Shown here piece by piece: positions 17,311 through 24,782 of a stretch of 29,434 bases of DNA; within the stretch, counting starts at the first letter, position 1, and each line of letters begins with the position of its first letter. A program made the translations under genes and the position numbers. The stretch lies in NCBI GenBank assembly GCA_964407825.1, contig CAYOXD010000026.1, positions 1-29,434 on the forward strand, in the 5' to 3' direction. The notes beneath the pieces were generated by a model. It did not search any database. It saw only the letters and a program-made list of their open reading frames with translations, and was not told the origin of the DNA. This DNA comes from CAYOXD01 sp964407825. Lineage in GTDB: Bacteria > Desulfobacterota > Desulfobacteria > Desulfobacterales > JAFDDL01.

Positions 17311-17603
17311 AATGACATCGCGTGAATACTAAAGAAGGGCGGGTAAGGGGCATGGAATTGGCACGAAGGGGCGGGGGCGACCCGCTCAGGGGATCGCCAG
17401 ACCTTCATCTGGACGGCAAGAGGTAAGCCATGGGAGGGCGACACGGTGGCCCCTGGCAACAGGGAGGTTTTCCTGTAAGCGCTGCCGTCGCCGGCTGCCT
17501 GTGGGGGCAGCGGTGACGGCAGCGTTCGACAGGACCTGGAGGGCGCCGTGCCCCGCTATCGGAAAAACACGGATCCCTCCGGAAGATGAAGAAAAGCGAG
17601 CGC
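17311..17603. other. Gene-free, hairpin-rich intergenic stretch
   Basis: About 290 bp without a credible ORF separate the palindromic element from the next gene. The stretch is GC-rich and dense in short inverted repeats, for example CCAGA-CCTTCA-TCTGG and CCCTG-GCAA-CAGGG between about 17390 and 17465, besides the long hairpin at 17480-17524. This density is unusual for plain spacer and could be a structured RNA, but I recognise no known RNA class in it. Confidence 0.4.
17480..17524. repeat. Strong inverted repeat (about 19-20 bp arms, 6-nt loop)
   Basis: Arms at 17480-17499 and 17506-17524 pair almost fully, with the outer CGCTGCCGTC/GACGGCAGCG perfect and one bulge further in. It lies about 80 bp past the stop of the minus-strand peptidoglycan-binding protein. 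There is no T-run on either side, so it is not a classical intrinsic terminator; it may be a transcript-end stem or part of an ncRNA. Confidence 0.55.
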
Positions 17604-18053
17604 CTACAGAATCCCCAGCTTCATCAGGGTGGTCTTGTTTACCCTGCCAGTTGCCTTGAGCTTGTTCGCCTTTTGAAAGGCCTTGAGGGCCCCACGCGTT
17701 TTCTTCCCCATCATGCCATCTTCCTTGAGTGAATAACCGGCCTTGTTCAGCGCAGCCTGCAGAGCCTTGACCTTCTCCTCCGACATCATATGCCGATGGT
17801 GCGCCATCTTCTTGTGCTCCTTCATCATGGCATGCTTGGCAGCCTTTTCCGTTTTGGCTGCCTTCGTATCGGCTTTCATGACGGCTTTTTTCATCGGCTG
17901 CATCGCTTCCGGAGCCGTTTTCATATCTCCAGCGGGCTGAGCCTTCTGATCACCGGCGAGAGCGGGTTGCGCGCCGCCAAACACCATGAGGCCGGCTCCG
18001 AACATCAGGACACCGAAAAAAATCATACCAAAAGCCAGTTTACTCGTTTTCAT
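17604..18053 (-). CDS. Secreted peptidoglycan-binding-domain protein
   Basis: This is a small exported protein of 149 residues. An N-terminal signal peptide (positive MKTSK, hydrophobic core, likely cleavage after ALA at about residue 33) is followed by a low-complexity linker rich in Lys, Ala, Met and His (about 40-90). The C-terminal domain (about 92-149) has the PG_binding_1 pattern: VKALQAALNKAGYSL, then DGMMGKKTRGALKAFQKANKL and a closing TLMKLGIL. Such domains bind peptidoglycan in the periplasm. No catalytic domain is attached, so it may be structural or an adaptor. The ATG at 18053 is preceded by AGGAG at good spacing; a GTG one codon upstream is less likely. It stands alone, with AT-rich DNA upstream suggesting its own promoter. 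Confidence 0.82.
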   Translation of the reverse strand: MKTSKLAFGMIFFGVLMFGAGLMVFGGAQPALAGDQKAQPAGDMKTAPEAMQPMKKAVMKADTKAAKTEKAAKHAMMKEHKKMAHHRHMMSEEKVKALQAALNKAGYSLKEDGMMGKKTRGALKAFQKANKLKATGRVNKTTLMKLGIL

Positions 18054-18487
18054 CACAATCTCCTTTCAAAGTACATGCGCACCCATAAAAAGTGTAAAAC
18101 GAAAAGGCCATCCTTTTCTCTCGACAAGAATGCAAACAAATACCATGCCAGCTCATATCATATGGATATTTAAAAATTTAATCCTTATAGCGTCCAAATC
18201 GGCCAAAAACTGGAACCAAGAATTCTGTTTTTCTATATTTTCTATATTTTCATTATATTAACACGATATGACCCTGGGTAAAGGTCTGGAGAAAAGGCCT
18301 GCCTGGGGATCGCATGGGATTATCGCCCCCGGGGGGCAATCGCTTCCTGTCGGCTTCACCCCATAATGATTTGAAATATTGGCTTTGTTAAAAAGCCAGA
18401 GAGGATCTGAAGGAAGGCCCGGCAATAGAGGAACTTTTCATTCCGTTTTTAGGCAACAGGAACTTAATGTTCTTAATCCCACTGGCC
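18054..18487. other. AT-rich intergenic region upstream of the peptidoglycan-binding gene
   Basis: About 430 bp with no convincing gene. The part from about 18060 to 18260 is clearly more AT-rich than the window average and should hold the promoter and leader of the minus-strand peptidoglycan-binding gene. The rest is the 3' flank of the MBL hydrolase gene and contains a GCCCCCGGGGGGC palindrome near 18326-18338 and the stem-loops listed separately. Confidence 0.5.
18381..18397 (-). terminator. Possible weak stem-loop terminator after the housekeeping cluster
   Basis: On the minus strand GGCTTT-TTAAC-AAAGCC is followed by AATATTT. The stem is only 6 bp and the tail is a mixed A/T run, so this is a weak candidate about 90 nt after the MBL hydrolase stop. 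Confidence 0.25.
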
Positions 18488-18497
18488 CTAAACGGAA
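18441..18497 (-). terminator. Long imperfect stem-loop at the 3' end of the MBL hydrolase gene
   Basis: TTCCGTTTTTAGGC (18441-18454) can pair with GCCCTAAACGGAA (18485-18497), with an inner GAAC-TTAAT-GTTC hairpin (18460-18472). The outer arm overlaps the last codons and stop of the MBL gene. It may be the 3' end structure of the long minus-strand operon; a U-tract is not obvious. Confidence 0.35.
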
Positions 18498-19282
18498 AGG
18501 ATGTCACCGCATGTTCCCTGCAGGGCGACCGACAGGCTCGGCCGGCAGCAGGTAAGGGCCGGATGAACCGCGGCGAAGGCCTTTTCCGGGGTGTTGTTGG
18601 TGTCGCTGAGATGGGCCAGGACCACATGCCGCAGCCCGTCGTGCTGGAGTTCATGGAGCAGATCCCGGGTATCCTCGTTTGCCAGGTGGCCGGTACGGCC
18701 CCTGATCCGCTGTTTCAACGGCCAGGGGTAGGGCCCCTGGGACAGCATCGTGGGATCGTGGTTGGCCTCCAGCACCAACAGGGCACAGCCCTTGAGGTGC
18801 TCCCTGACCATGGCGGTGGCAATCCCCAAATCCGTAGCGATACCGATCTTGGCGCCTCCCCGGGAAAGGGTAAACCCCGCCGGGTCCGCTGCGTCGTGGG
18901 AAATGGCGAAGGGATGAATCCGGATCTCGTCGATCGTGAACGGCGTGCCGCAGGTAAAGTGTCGGGCCTCCCCGAGCTTTCCCAACTGGGGGGCGGCCAA
19001 CCGGGTTTTCTCATTGATATAGACCGGGAGCCGGTATTTTCTTGAAAGCACGCCCACGCCCTGGATATGGTCCGAGTGCTCGTGGGATACCACCAGCGCA
19101 TCCAGGTCCTGCGCGGAGAGACCCCGGGAATTGAGACGTCGTTCGATTTCGACACCCGACAGGCCCGCATCGATCAGGATACGGGTGACCCCGTCCGTGA
19201 GGTAGACGGCGTTTCCCCGGCTCCCGCTGGCGAGCATGCAGAGGGAGAAATTCTCAGCGTCCCGTATGTCCGAATCCACCAT
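18488..19282 (-). CDS. MBL-fold metallo-hydrolase (YycJ/WalJ-like)
   Basis: This is a metallo-beta-lactamase-fold protein of about 264 residues. The N-terminal LCMLASGSRGNAVYL is the typical opening of the YycJ/WalJ group, followed by the metal-binding VVSHEHSDHIQG (HxHxDH), a later LLVLEANHD and the C-terminal VVLAHLSDTNN. Members bind two metal ions and act as phosphodiesterases or nucleases; the exact substrate here is unknown. The ATG at 19282 gives the expected N-terminus and overlaps the end of dut by 29 nt, so the two genes are probably translationally coupled. Longer in-frame starts (to 19360) add residues not expected for the family. It is the last gene of the minus-strand cluster. 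Confidence 0.82.
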   Translation of the reverse strand: MVDSDIRDAENFSLCMLASGSRGNAVYLTDGVTRILIDAGLSGVEIERRLNSRGLSAQDLDALVVSHEHSDHIQGVGVLSRKYRLPVYINEKTRLAAPQLGKLGEARHFTCGTPFTIDEIRIHPFAISHDAADPAGFTLSRGGAKIGIATDLGIATAMVREHLKGCALLVLEANHDPTMLSQGPYPWPLKQRIRGRTGHLANEDTRDLLHELQHDGLRHVVLAHLSDTNNTPEKAFAAVHPALTCCRPSLSVALQGTCGDILSV

Positions 19283-19715
19283 CCCCCCGTTCGGTTTCCT
19301 CAAGGTGTTCCACGGCATGCACCTGCGCCCGACAGCACCGCTGAATGACCATCTGGGCAATACGATCCCCCCGTCGGATGGTGTGGGCGGCCGGCCCCAG
19401 ATTGATCAGTGCGATTTTCACCTCGCCTCGGTAATCGGCATCGATGGTGCCGGGCGAATTGATGATCCCCACGCCGTGCTTGACCGCAAGTCCGCTTCTG
19501 GGACGGATCTGGGCCTCGAACCCAGGGGGGAGGGCCATGGCGAACCCCGTGGGAACGAGCAGAATCGCGCCCCTATCAAGCACCGTGTCCGCCTGCACCG
19601 CAGCACATATATCCATGCCGGCGGCCTGGGACGTCATGTACCGGGGCAAGGGGACATCCTGGTCCCTCTCCGGGGAAAGCCGCATGATTTCGATCACCGG
19701 CGCCTTATCGGCCAT
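19254..19715 (-). CDS. dut: dUTP diphosphatase (dUTPase)
   Basis: This 153-residue protein carries all five motifs of trimeric dUTPases: AAGMDICA (I), RPRSGLA (II), GTIDADYRGEV (III), RGDRIAQMV (IV) and the flexible C-terminal RGDGGFGHTGR (V). It hydrolyses dUTP to dUMP and pyrophosphate, which keeps uracil out of DNA and feeds thymidylate synthesis. Length is normal for the family. Motif V is encoded in the 29-nt overlap with the following MBL hydrolase gene, so that DNA is under double constraint. It starts 76 nt after the M16 peptidase stop, across a spacer with an 8-bp inverted repeat. Confidence 0.95.
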   Translation of the reverse strand: MADKAPVIEIMRLSPERDQDVPLPRYMTSQAAGMDICAAVQADTVLDRGAILLVPTGFAMALPPGFEAQIRPRSGLAVKHGVGIINSPGTIDADYRGEVKIALINLGPAAHTIRRGDRIAQMVIQRCCRAQVHAVEHLEETERGDGGFGHTGR

Positions 19716-19745
19716 CTGACATTCCTCATCGAAATCGAAATCGGG

Positions 19746-19776
19746 ATCGGAATTGTTTTCAGCATTCGATTCCGAT
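19746..19776. repeat. Inverted repeat in the M16 peptidase-dut spacer
   Basis: ATCGGAAT (19746-19753) and ATTCCGAT (19769-19776) are perfect inverted arms with a 15-nt spacer. Next to them are short tandem TCGAAA/TCGGGA-type units (about 19729-19745). It may be a processing or attenuation hairpin within the operon. Confidence 0.35.
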
Positions 19777-19791
19777 ATTCAGTTTTAAACC

Positions 19792-21060
19792 TCAAAACCC
19801 CAACTGCTCCCCGAGGTCGGCATCGGCGTCGGGAATCGGCCCCAGAAGCACCAAGGAGAGTGTCTCCGAACGAAAAAGCGCCGAGGCAAGGGCCGAAATA
19901 TCGTCGGCCGTCACCCCATCGATCCGGTCCAGGATCTCTCGCACCGGAATGTAACGCCCGAAATGAAGCTCGTTCTGGGCAAGAGCGGCCATCTGGCTCT
20001 CCACACTCTCGATGGCCATCAGCATGGCACTTTTGGAATAGGCCTTGGCGTCCCTTAATTCCTCCGGTGTGACGGGGGCCTCTTTCAGCCTTCCCATCTC
20101 CTTCAGCATCAGGCCGAGCGCCTCTCGGACGCTTTCAGGCTGCACGCCGGCGTAGGCACCGAACATGCCTGTGCCCACGTGAGAGGCGAGGAAGGAGTAG
20201 ACCGAATAGGCAAGTCCGCGTCGCTCCCGCACCTCCTGGAAGAGTCGCGAACTCATGTTGCCGCCCAGAATGGTATTCATCAGGGCCCAGGCATAGCGCC
20301 TGGGATCCGACACCGAAAGCCCGCGGGTGGCCAGGGCGATGTGGAGCTGCTCAAGATCCCGGGGCACCAGGCGCATCTGCCGGTTCCCCCCTGCCGGGAG
20401 CCGCTCCTTCCCGCCGTCAAGCGGAGATAGCGGTTCAAAGGCCGGCCCCACCAGGTCCACGAACCGCTCATGCCGCAGGTTGCCGGCAGCCGAAATGACG
20501 ATGTGACCGGGCCGGCAGAAACGCCGGAAAAAATCCTTGATCCCGGCCGAGTCGAATCGAAGGAGATTTTCCGGAGTACCCAGAATGTTCTGTCCCAGGG
20601 GATGATCGCCCCAGAAGGCCGCCTCCAGCAACACATGGACGTACTCCTCGGGGCTGTCCTCGAGCATACCGATTTCCTGGAGGATGACGGGCCGTTCCCT
20701 TTCCAGTTCGTCCTCGTCGAACACCGAATTGAGGAAGATGTCACAGAGGATATCGGTCAGGGCGGGCAGGCGGGACGCCATCACCCGGCCATGGAAACAG
20801 GTGGTCTCCATGGCGGTGAAGGCATTGTTGTTGCCACCGATGGCATCGAATTCCTTGGCGATCTGCAGGGCACTGCGCCTGCCGGTCCCCTTGAAAATCA
20901 TGTGCTCGATGAGGTGGGACAATCCATTTTCGGCGGGCGTCTCGTCCCTAGCCCCGGCATCCACCCACACGCCCATGGCCACGCTGTGCATGTGGGGCAT
21001 TTCAGCGGTCAGAACACGGACCCCGTTGTCGAGTACCGTTTTACTGACCTTTTCCCGCAT
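19792..21060 (-). CDS. M16-family zinc peptidase (processing-protease-like)
   Basis: This 422-residue protein has the M16 inverted zinc motif HLIEH within NGLSHLIEHMIFKGT (about 46-60), with the expected downstream Glu region and a C-terminal M16 half carrying the R/Y pattern (GGNMSSRLFQEVRERRGLAYSVYS, split here as GGNMSSRLFQE and RRGLAYSVYS at about 265-285). One-domain-pair M16 proteins of about 420 residues resemble the mitochondrial processing peptidase beta subunit and bacterial YmxG; physiological substrates are usually unknown. No signal peptide is seen. The start overlaps the end of pnp by 20 nt. The pnp-M16-dut order is common in bacterial genomes. Confidence 0.92.
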   Translation of the reverse strand: MREKVSKTVLDNGVRVLTAEMPHMHSVAMGVWVDAGARDETPAENGLSHLIEHMIFKGTGRRSALQIAKEFDAIGGNNNAFTAMETTCFHGRVMASRLPALTDILCDIFLNSVFDEDELERERPVILQEIGMLEDSPEEYVHVLLEAAFWGDHPLGQNILGTPENLLRFDSAGIKDFFRRFCRPGHIVISAAGNLRHERFVDLVGPAFEPLSPLDGGKERLPAGGNRQMRLVPRDLEQLHIALATRGLSVSDPRRYAWALMNTILGGNMSSRLFQEVRERRGLAYSVYSFLASHVGTGMFGAYAGVQPESVREALGLMLKEMGRLKEAPVTPEELRDAKAYSKSAMLMAIESVESQMAALAQNELHFGRYIPVREILDRIDGVTADDISALASALFRSETLSLVLLGPIPDADADLGEQLGF

Positions 21061-23140
21061 TTTCCTCTTCCAGGATGGCCCTATGGCTCAACCGAATTTT
21101 ACCATCCCGAGAGATTTCAAGCACCTTGACCTTGAGCTGATCACCCTCGTGCACCACATCCGAGACCTTGTTGACCCGACGGGTGGCCAGCTGGGAGATA
21201 TGCACCAGCCCATCGGTGCCCGGCAGGATCTGCACGAAAGCACCAAAATCCGTTATCTTGACCACCGTTCCCTCGTAGGTGGCGCCCACTTCAGGCTCGG
21301 CGACGATCTCACCGATGATGCGCATGGCGGTTTCGCTGTCCTCCTGCGAGGTGGCCGCGATTTTCACGACCCCGTCATCCGAAATCTCGATTTTGGTATT
21401 GGATTCGCTCTGGATGGAGCGGATCATCTTGCCGCCCGGGCCGATGATGTCCCGGATCTTGTCCGGATTGATGCTCAAGGAGACAATCTTCGGTGCATAG
21501 GGGGACAGCTCTTCCCTGGGAGCCTCGATGGCCGCCATCATCTTATCGAGAATAAAGAGTCGGCCCCTGCGGGCCTGCTCCAGGGCCTCGGCCATGACGC
21601 TCTTGGGCAACTCGAGGATCTTGATGTCCATCTGGACGGCCGTGACCCCCTCCCGGGTGCCGGCGACCTTGAAATCCATATCCCCCGTGTGGTCCTCGTC
21701 CCCCAGGATGTCCGAAAGGATGACCACCTGGTCCCCCTCCTTCACCAGTCCCATGGCAATACCTGAAACCGGCGCCTGGATGGGCACGCCGCCGTCCATC
21801 AGGGCCATGGTGCCCGCGCACACGGTGCCCATGGACGAGGAGCCGTTGGATTCCAGCACCTCGGAGACAACCCGGATGGTATAGTCGAAATCTTCCTTCT
21901 TCGGCAGCACCCGCTCCAAGGCCCGGGTGGCCAGGCCCCCGTGACCGATGTCCCGGCGGCTGGGGCCGCCGATCCGGCGGACCTCGCCCACGGAATAGGG
22001 CGGGAAATTGTAGTGGAGCATGAACTGCCGGGACTCGTCACCGGAAAGGGTCTCCACCCGTTGCTCGTCCAGGCTGGAGCCCAGGGTCAAAACTCCCAAC
22101 ACCTGGGTTTCCCCCCGGGTGAAGAGGGCCGAGCCGTGGGGCCTGGGCAAAACGCCCGCCTCGCAGGTGATGGGCCGGATCTCGTCGAACTTCCGACCGT
22201 CGATGCGCCCGCCCTCCCGCAATACCACATCCCGGCTGATCTTTTTGACCAGGTCGCCCAGAATCGCGCCGGCCTCCTCCATTCGCTCGGCGAACTCCTC
22301 GCCCAGAGACTCAAGGACGGCTGTCTTCACCGCCCGGAGCGCGACCTGGCGATCCTGTTTCACTGGTACCCCAAGGGCCTCACGGATGCGGGCCGCGGCG
22401 TCCTGCTCGATTCTGGCGGCCAGGGCCTCATCCTTCGCCGGTGGGACAAATACCATTTTGGGCCGGCCCACAGCCTCCTGCAACTGGTTCTGGATGTCGA
22501 TGATGGGTTTCAGCGCCTCGTGGGCGGCAAAGATCGCATCCATCAGGTCGCCCTCACTGATCACATCGCCACCGCCCTCCACCATAACGACGCCGGTTTT
22601 GGAGCCGGCCACGATGATATTCATATCGCTCGTCTGGAGTTGCTGAAGGGTGGGGTTGATCACGAACCGCCCGTCGACCCGGCCCACCCGCACCGAGGCG
22701 ATGGGGCCCTGAAAGGGGATATCCGAAAGCTCAAGGGCGGCCGAGGCCCCCACCATGGCCAACATATCCGGATCGTTTTCCTGATCCATGGACAGCACGG
22801 TGGCGATTACCTGGATCTCATTGCTGAAGCCTTTTGGGAAAAGGGGACGGATCGGCCGGTCGATCAACCGGGCGGTCAGGGTTTCTTTTTCACTGGGTCT
22901 TCCGATTTCCCGTCGGAAATAGTTCCCGGGAATCCTGCCGGCGGCGTATATCTTTTCCTGGTATTCCACGGTGAGGGGCAAAAACCCCGCGTTTCTCTCT
23001 TCGGTTGAGGCCACCACCGTCACCAAAACGATAGTCTCGCCGTACTGCACCACAACGGCGCCCGAGGCCTGCTTGGCCACCTTGCCTGTCTCAATGCTGA
23101 GGGTCTTGTCCCCCACGAGTGTCTTTACGATCATCTCCAT
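21041..23140 (-). CDS. pnp: Polynucleotide phosphorylase (polyribonucleotide nucleotidyltransferase)
   Basis: This 699-residue PNPase has the family's normal length and order: two RNase PH-like domains (about 10-220 and 310-540) joined by a helical linker, then a KH domain (GPGGKMIRSIQSES, about 565) and an S1 domain (TYEGTVVKITDFGAFVQI, about 620-690). The second RNase PH domain has the catalytic region GDEDHTGDMDFKVAGT. It degrades RNA from the 3' end using phosphate and is a core degradosome component. The ATG at 23140 follows GGGAG; an in-frame ATG lies two codons later. It is downstream of rpsO, as in many bacteria, across a spacer with a long stem that could mediate autoregulation. Confidence 0.97.
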   Translation of the reverse strand: MEMIVKTLVGDKTLSIETGKVAKQASGAVVVQYGETIVLVTVVASTEERNAGFLPLTVEYQEKIYAAGRIPGNYFRREIGRPSEKETLTARLIDRPIRPLFPKGFSNEIQVIATVLSMDQENDPDMLAMVGASAALELSDIPFQGPIASVRVGRVDGRFVINPTLQQLQTSDMNIIVAGSKTGVVMVEGGGDVISEGDLMDAIFAAHEALKPIIDIQNQLQEAVGRPKMVFVPPAKDEALAARIEQDAAARIREALGVPVKQDRQVALRAVKTAVLESLGEEFAERMEEAGAILGDLVKKISRDVVLREGGRIDGRKFDEIRPITCEAGVLPRPHGSALFTRGETQVLGVLTLGSSLDEQRVETLSGDESRQFMLHYNFPPYSVGEVRRIGGPSRRDIGHGGLATRALERVLPKKEDFDYTIRVVSEVLESNGSSSMGTVCAGTMALMDGGVPIQAPVSGIAMGLVKEGDQVVILSDILGDEDHTGDMDFKVAGTREGVTAVQMDIKILELPKSVMAEALEQARRGRLFILDKMMAAIEAPREELSPYAPKIVSLSINPDKIRDIIGPGGKMIRSIQSESNTKIEISDDGVVKIAATSQEDSETAMRIIGEIVAEPEVGATYEGTVVKITDFGAFVQILPGTDGLVHISQLATRRVNKVSDVVHEGDQLKVKVLEISRDGKIRLSHRAILEEENAGKGQ

Positions 23141-23362
23141 GTCTTCTTTCTCCCAATAAAAACCTTCACCTCATGAGTCCCCGTGCATCAAAAGCCCCAG
23201 GCTGGGCTAACCGGCTATCATTAAATGAGCTGCTTTGCATCCGTTTTTGAAAAGCCTGACCTTGCCAAAGAGACCGGTGGCATGGCGCGGCAGGCCGTGA
23301 CGGGGGTGTACCCATCCTGCCCGCTGCGGCCTCCCTTCCCGGCCCCTCATCGGTTACGTTCT

Positions 23363-23432
23363 ACGGCTTTTCAACGGGATTGCCCCGCTTGAAAGGCCCG
23401 ACCAACGGCCGGCCCTTGTCTGAAAAAGCCGT
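23363..23432 (-). promoter_or_regulatory. Long stem in the rpsO-pnp spacer, candidate pnp leader/processing element
   Basis: ACGGCTTTTCA (23363-23373) pairs with TGAAAAAGCCGT (23421-23432) with one bulged base, and encloses a GC-rich inner hairpin around the GGCCGGCC near 23407-23414. On the minus strand the stem starts 1 nt after the rpsO stop and lies about 220 nt upstream of the pnp start. In E. coli a stem between rpsO and pnp is cut by RNase III and used for PNPase autocontrol; the equivalence here is inference. A terminator role for rpsO is the alternative. Confidence 0.45.
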
Positions 23433-23433
23433 T

Positions 23434-23703
23434 CTATCTTCTGAGCCCCAGAGTCTCTATGATCTGTCTGTACCGCTGAACATCCTTATTTTTAACATAA
23501 TTTAGAAGACGGCGACGGCGTCCAACGAGCATCAACAGTCCTCTGCGGGAATGATGGTCCTTGTTATGGACCTTCAAATGGTCGGTCAGATAGGTAATCC
23601 GATGGGTCAGCAGTCCTATCTGCACCTCCGGAGAGCCCGTATCGGATTCGTGGAGCTTATACTGATCGATCAACGCCTTTTTCTCTTCTGATGTGTACGC
23701 CAC
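23434..23703 (-). CDS. rpsO: 30S ribosomal protein S15
   Basis: The 89-residue protein has the S15 length and signatures: SDTGSPEVQIGLLTHRI (about 20-36), HLKVHNKDHHSRRGLL (about 41-56) and VGRRRRLLNYVKNKD. S15 binds 16S rRNA early in assembly of the small-subunit platform. The gene lies between truB and pnp in the conserved order. The start ATG at 23703 is 113 bp from the truB stop, room for a promoter or an S15 autoregulatory leader, though I cannot identify either. Confidence 0.97.
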   Translation of the reverse strand: MAYTSEEKKALIDQYKLHESDTGSPEVQIGLLTHRITYLTDHLKVHNKDHHSRRGLLMLVGRRRRLLNYVKNKDVQRYRQIIETLGLRR

Positions 23704-23816
23704 TTTCGCCTCCTCAAATATAATGGCAATCGTTCAAAATCCCATGGCGGTCGCCGGGCTGTCCCAGCCAACGGCAGCAATGGGAGGTGTTTCGAACCGG
23801 TATCCAGGCAGGGCCG

Positions 23817-24782
23817 CTACCTGGGAAAAACACAGCAGTACTGGTAGGTACCGCCCTGTGCCCGCAATACTGCAAGCAGATGATTGCGCGTGTCAACAAT
23901 TTTGATATAACCTTCCGCCTCCCCCGGACTCGGCTGCGGCACATCCTGGCCCCTCAGCGTTTTGCCATGCCCGATATGCGCCGCCAATCGATGATCGGCC
24001 ACGTGGCAGGGCATGGCGCCCAGAGCGTCGGCCATGGGGACCAGGTGCTCCTCGATACGCCCTGATGCCGCCAAATCGGCCACTTGATCCAACCCCAGGG
24101 CCCGGGAGATATCGAATCCGCAGCTGGCCAGGCGCCGTAGCGCCGTGAGGTGCCCCCCGCATCCGAGCTCCAGGCCGATATCGGCCCCGAGGGTGCGGAT
24201 GTAAGTGCCCGCTGAGCAGGCCACCCGAAACTCCACCACCGGCAGCGCCACGCGCATTATTTCAAGGGCCGCGATGTGAACCGGCCTCGGCGGCTTTGTC
24301 ACCGGCTTTCCGGACCTGGCCAGCTTGTAGAGCGGGGTTCCCTCGTGCTTGAGAGCCGAGAAAACCGGCGGCGTCTGCAGGATCTCCCCCCTGAAGCGGT
24401 CCATGACCCGAGTCACCGCCGCTTCCGACAGGGCCGCCGTATCCCTTACAGCCGTTACCCGGCCCGTGACGTCCTGGGTATCGGTTTCCACCCCCAGACG
24501 CAGGGTGGCCTCGTAGGTCTTCGGACCGTTCAGAAAAAAGCTGGCCAGTTTGGTCGCGCGTCCCACGCAGCAAAGCATCACCCCACTGGCAAAGGGATCC
24601 AGGGTTCCCGTGTGGCCGACCTTCACGCCCCCGAGGCTGCGCTTCACCCGATGGACCACCTGGGCCGAGGAGAGCCCCGAGGGTTTGTCGATCACCAGAA
24701 GACCGCTCAGGACCGAACCGTCGCCCTGCGCCTGACATCGGTTACCGGCTTTCTCCAACCGACCGGCCGTGGCCCCCATCAT
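23817..24782 (-). CDS. truB: tRNA pseudouridine(55) synthase TruB
   Basis: From the ATG at 24782 this is 321 residues, normal for TruB. It shows the N-terminal GLLVIDKPSGLSSAQVV, the catalytic GHTGTLDPFASGVM with the nucleophilic Asp, the substrate-loop YEATLRLGVETDTQD and the later CSAGTYIRTLGADIG. It converts U55 of the tRNA T-loop to pseudouridine. The start is set by GGAGG 6 nt upstream and by an ATGA overlap with the stop of the upstream DHH phosphoesterase; the open frame extends a further 27 codons upstream but that is inside the neighbour. The C-terminal part (about 240-321) resembles the PUA-like domain of the family. Confidence 0.96.
   Translation of the reverse strand: MMGATAGRLEKAGNRCQAQGDGSVLSGLLVIDKPSGLSSAQVVHRVKRSLGGVKVGHTGTLDPFASGVMLCCVGRATKLASFFLNGPKTYEATLRLGVETDTQDVTGRVTAVRDTAALSEAAVTRVMDRFRGEILQTPPVFSALKHEGTPLYKLARSGKPVTKPPRPVHIAALEIMRVALPVVEFRVACSAGTYIRTLGADIGLELGCGGHLTALRRLASCGFDISRALGLDQVADLAASGRIEEHLVPMADALGAMPCHVADHRLAAHIGHGKTLRGQDVPQPSPGEAEGYIKIVDTRNHLLAVLRAQGGTYQYCCVFPR

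Noticed and set aside
17390..17530. Known riboswitch or housekeeping RNA (c-di-GMP riboswitch, 4.5S RNA, tmRNA, RNase P)
   Set aside because: The hairpins do not carry the conserved core sequences of these classes that I know.
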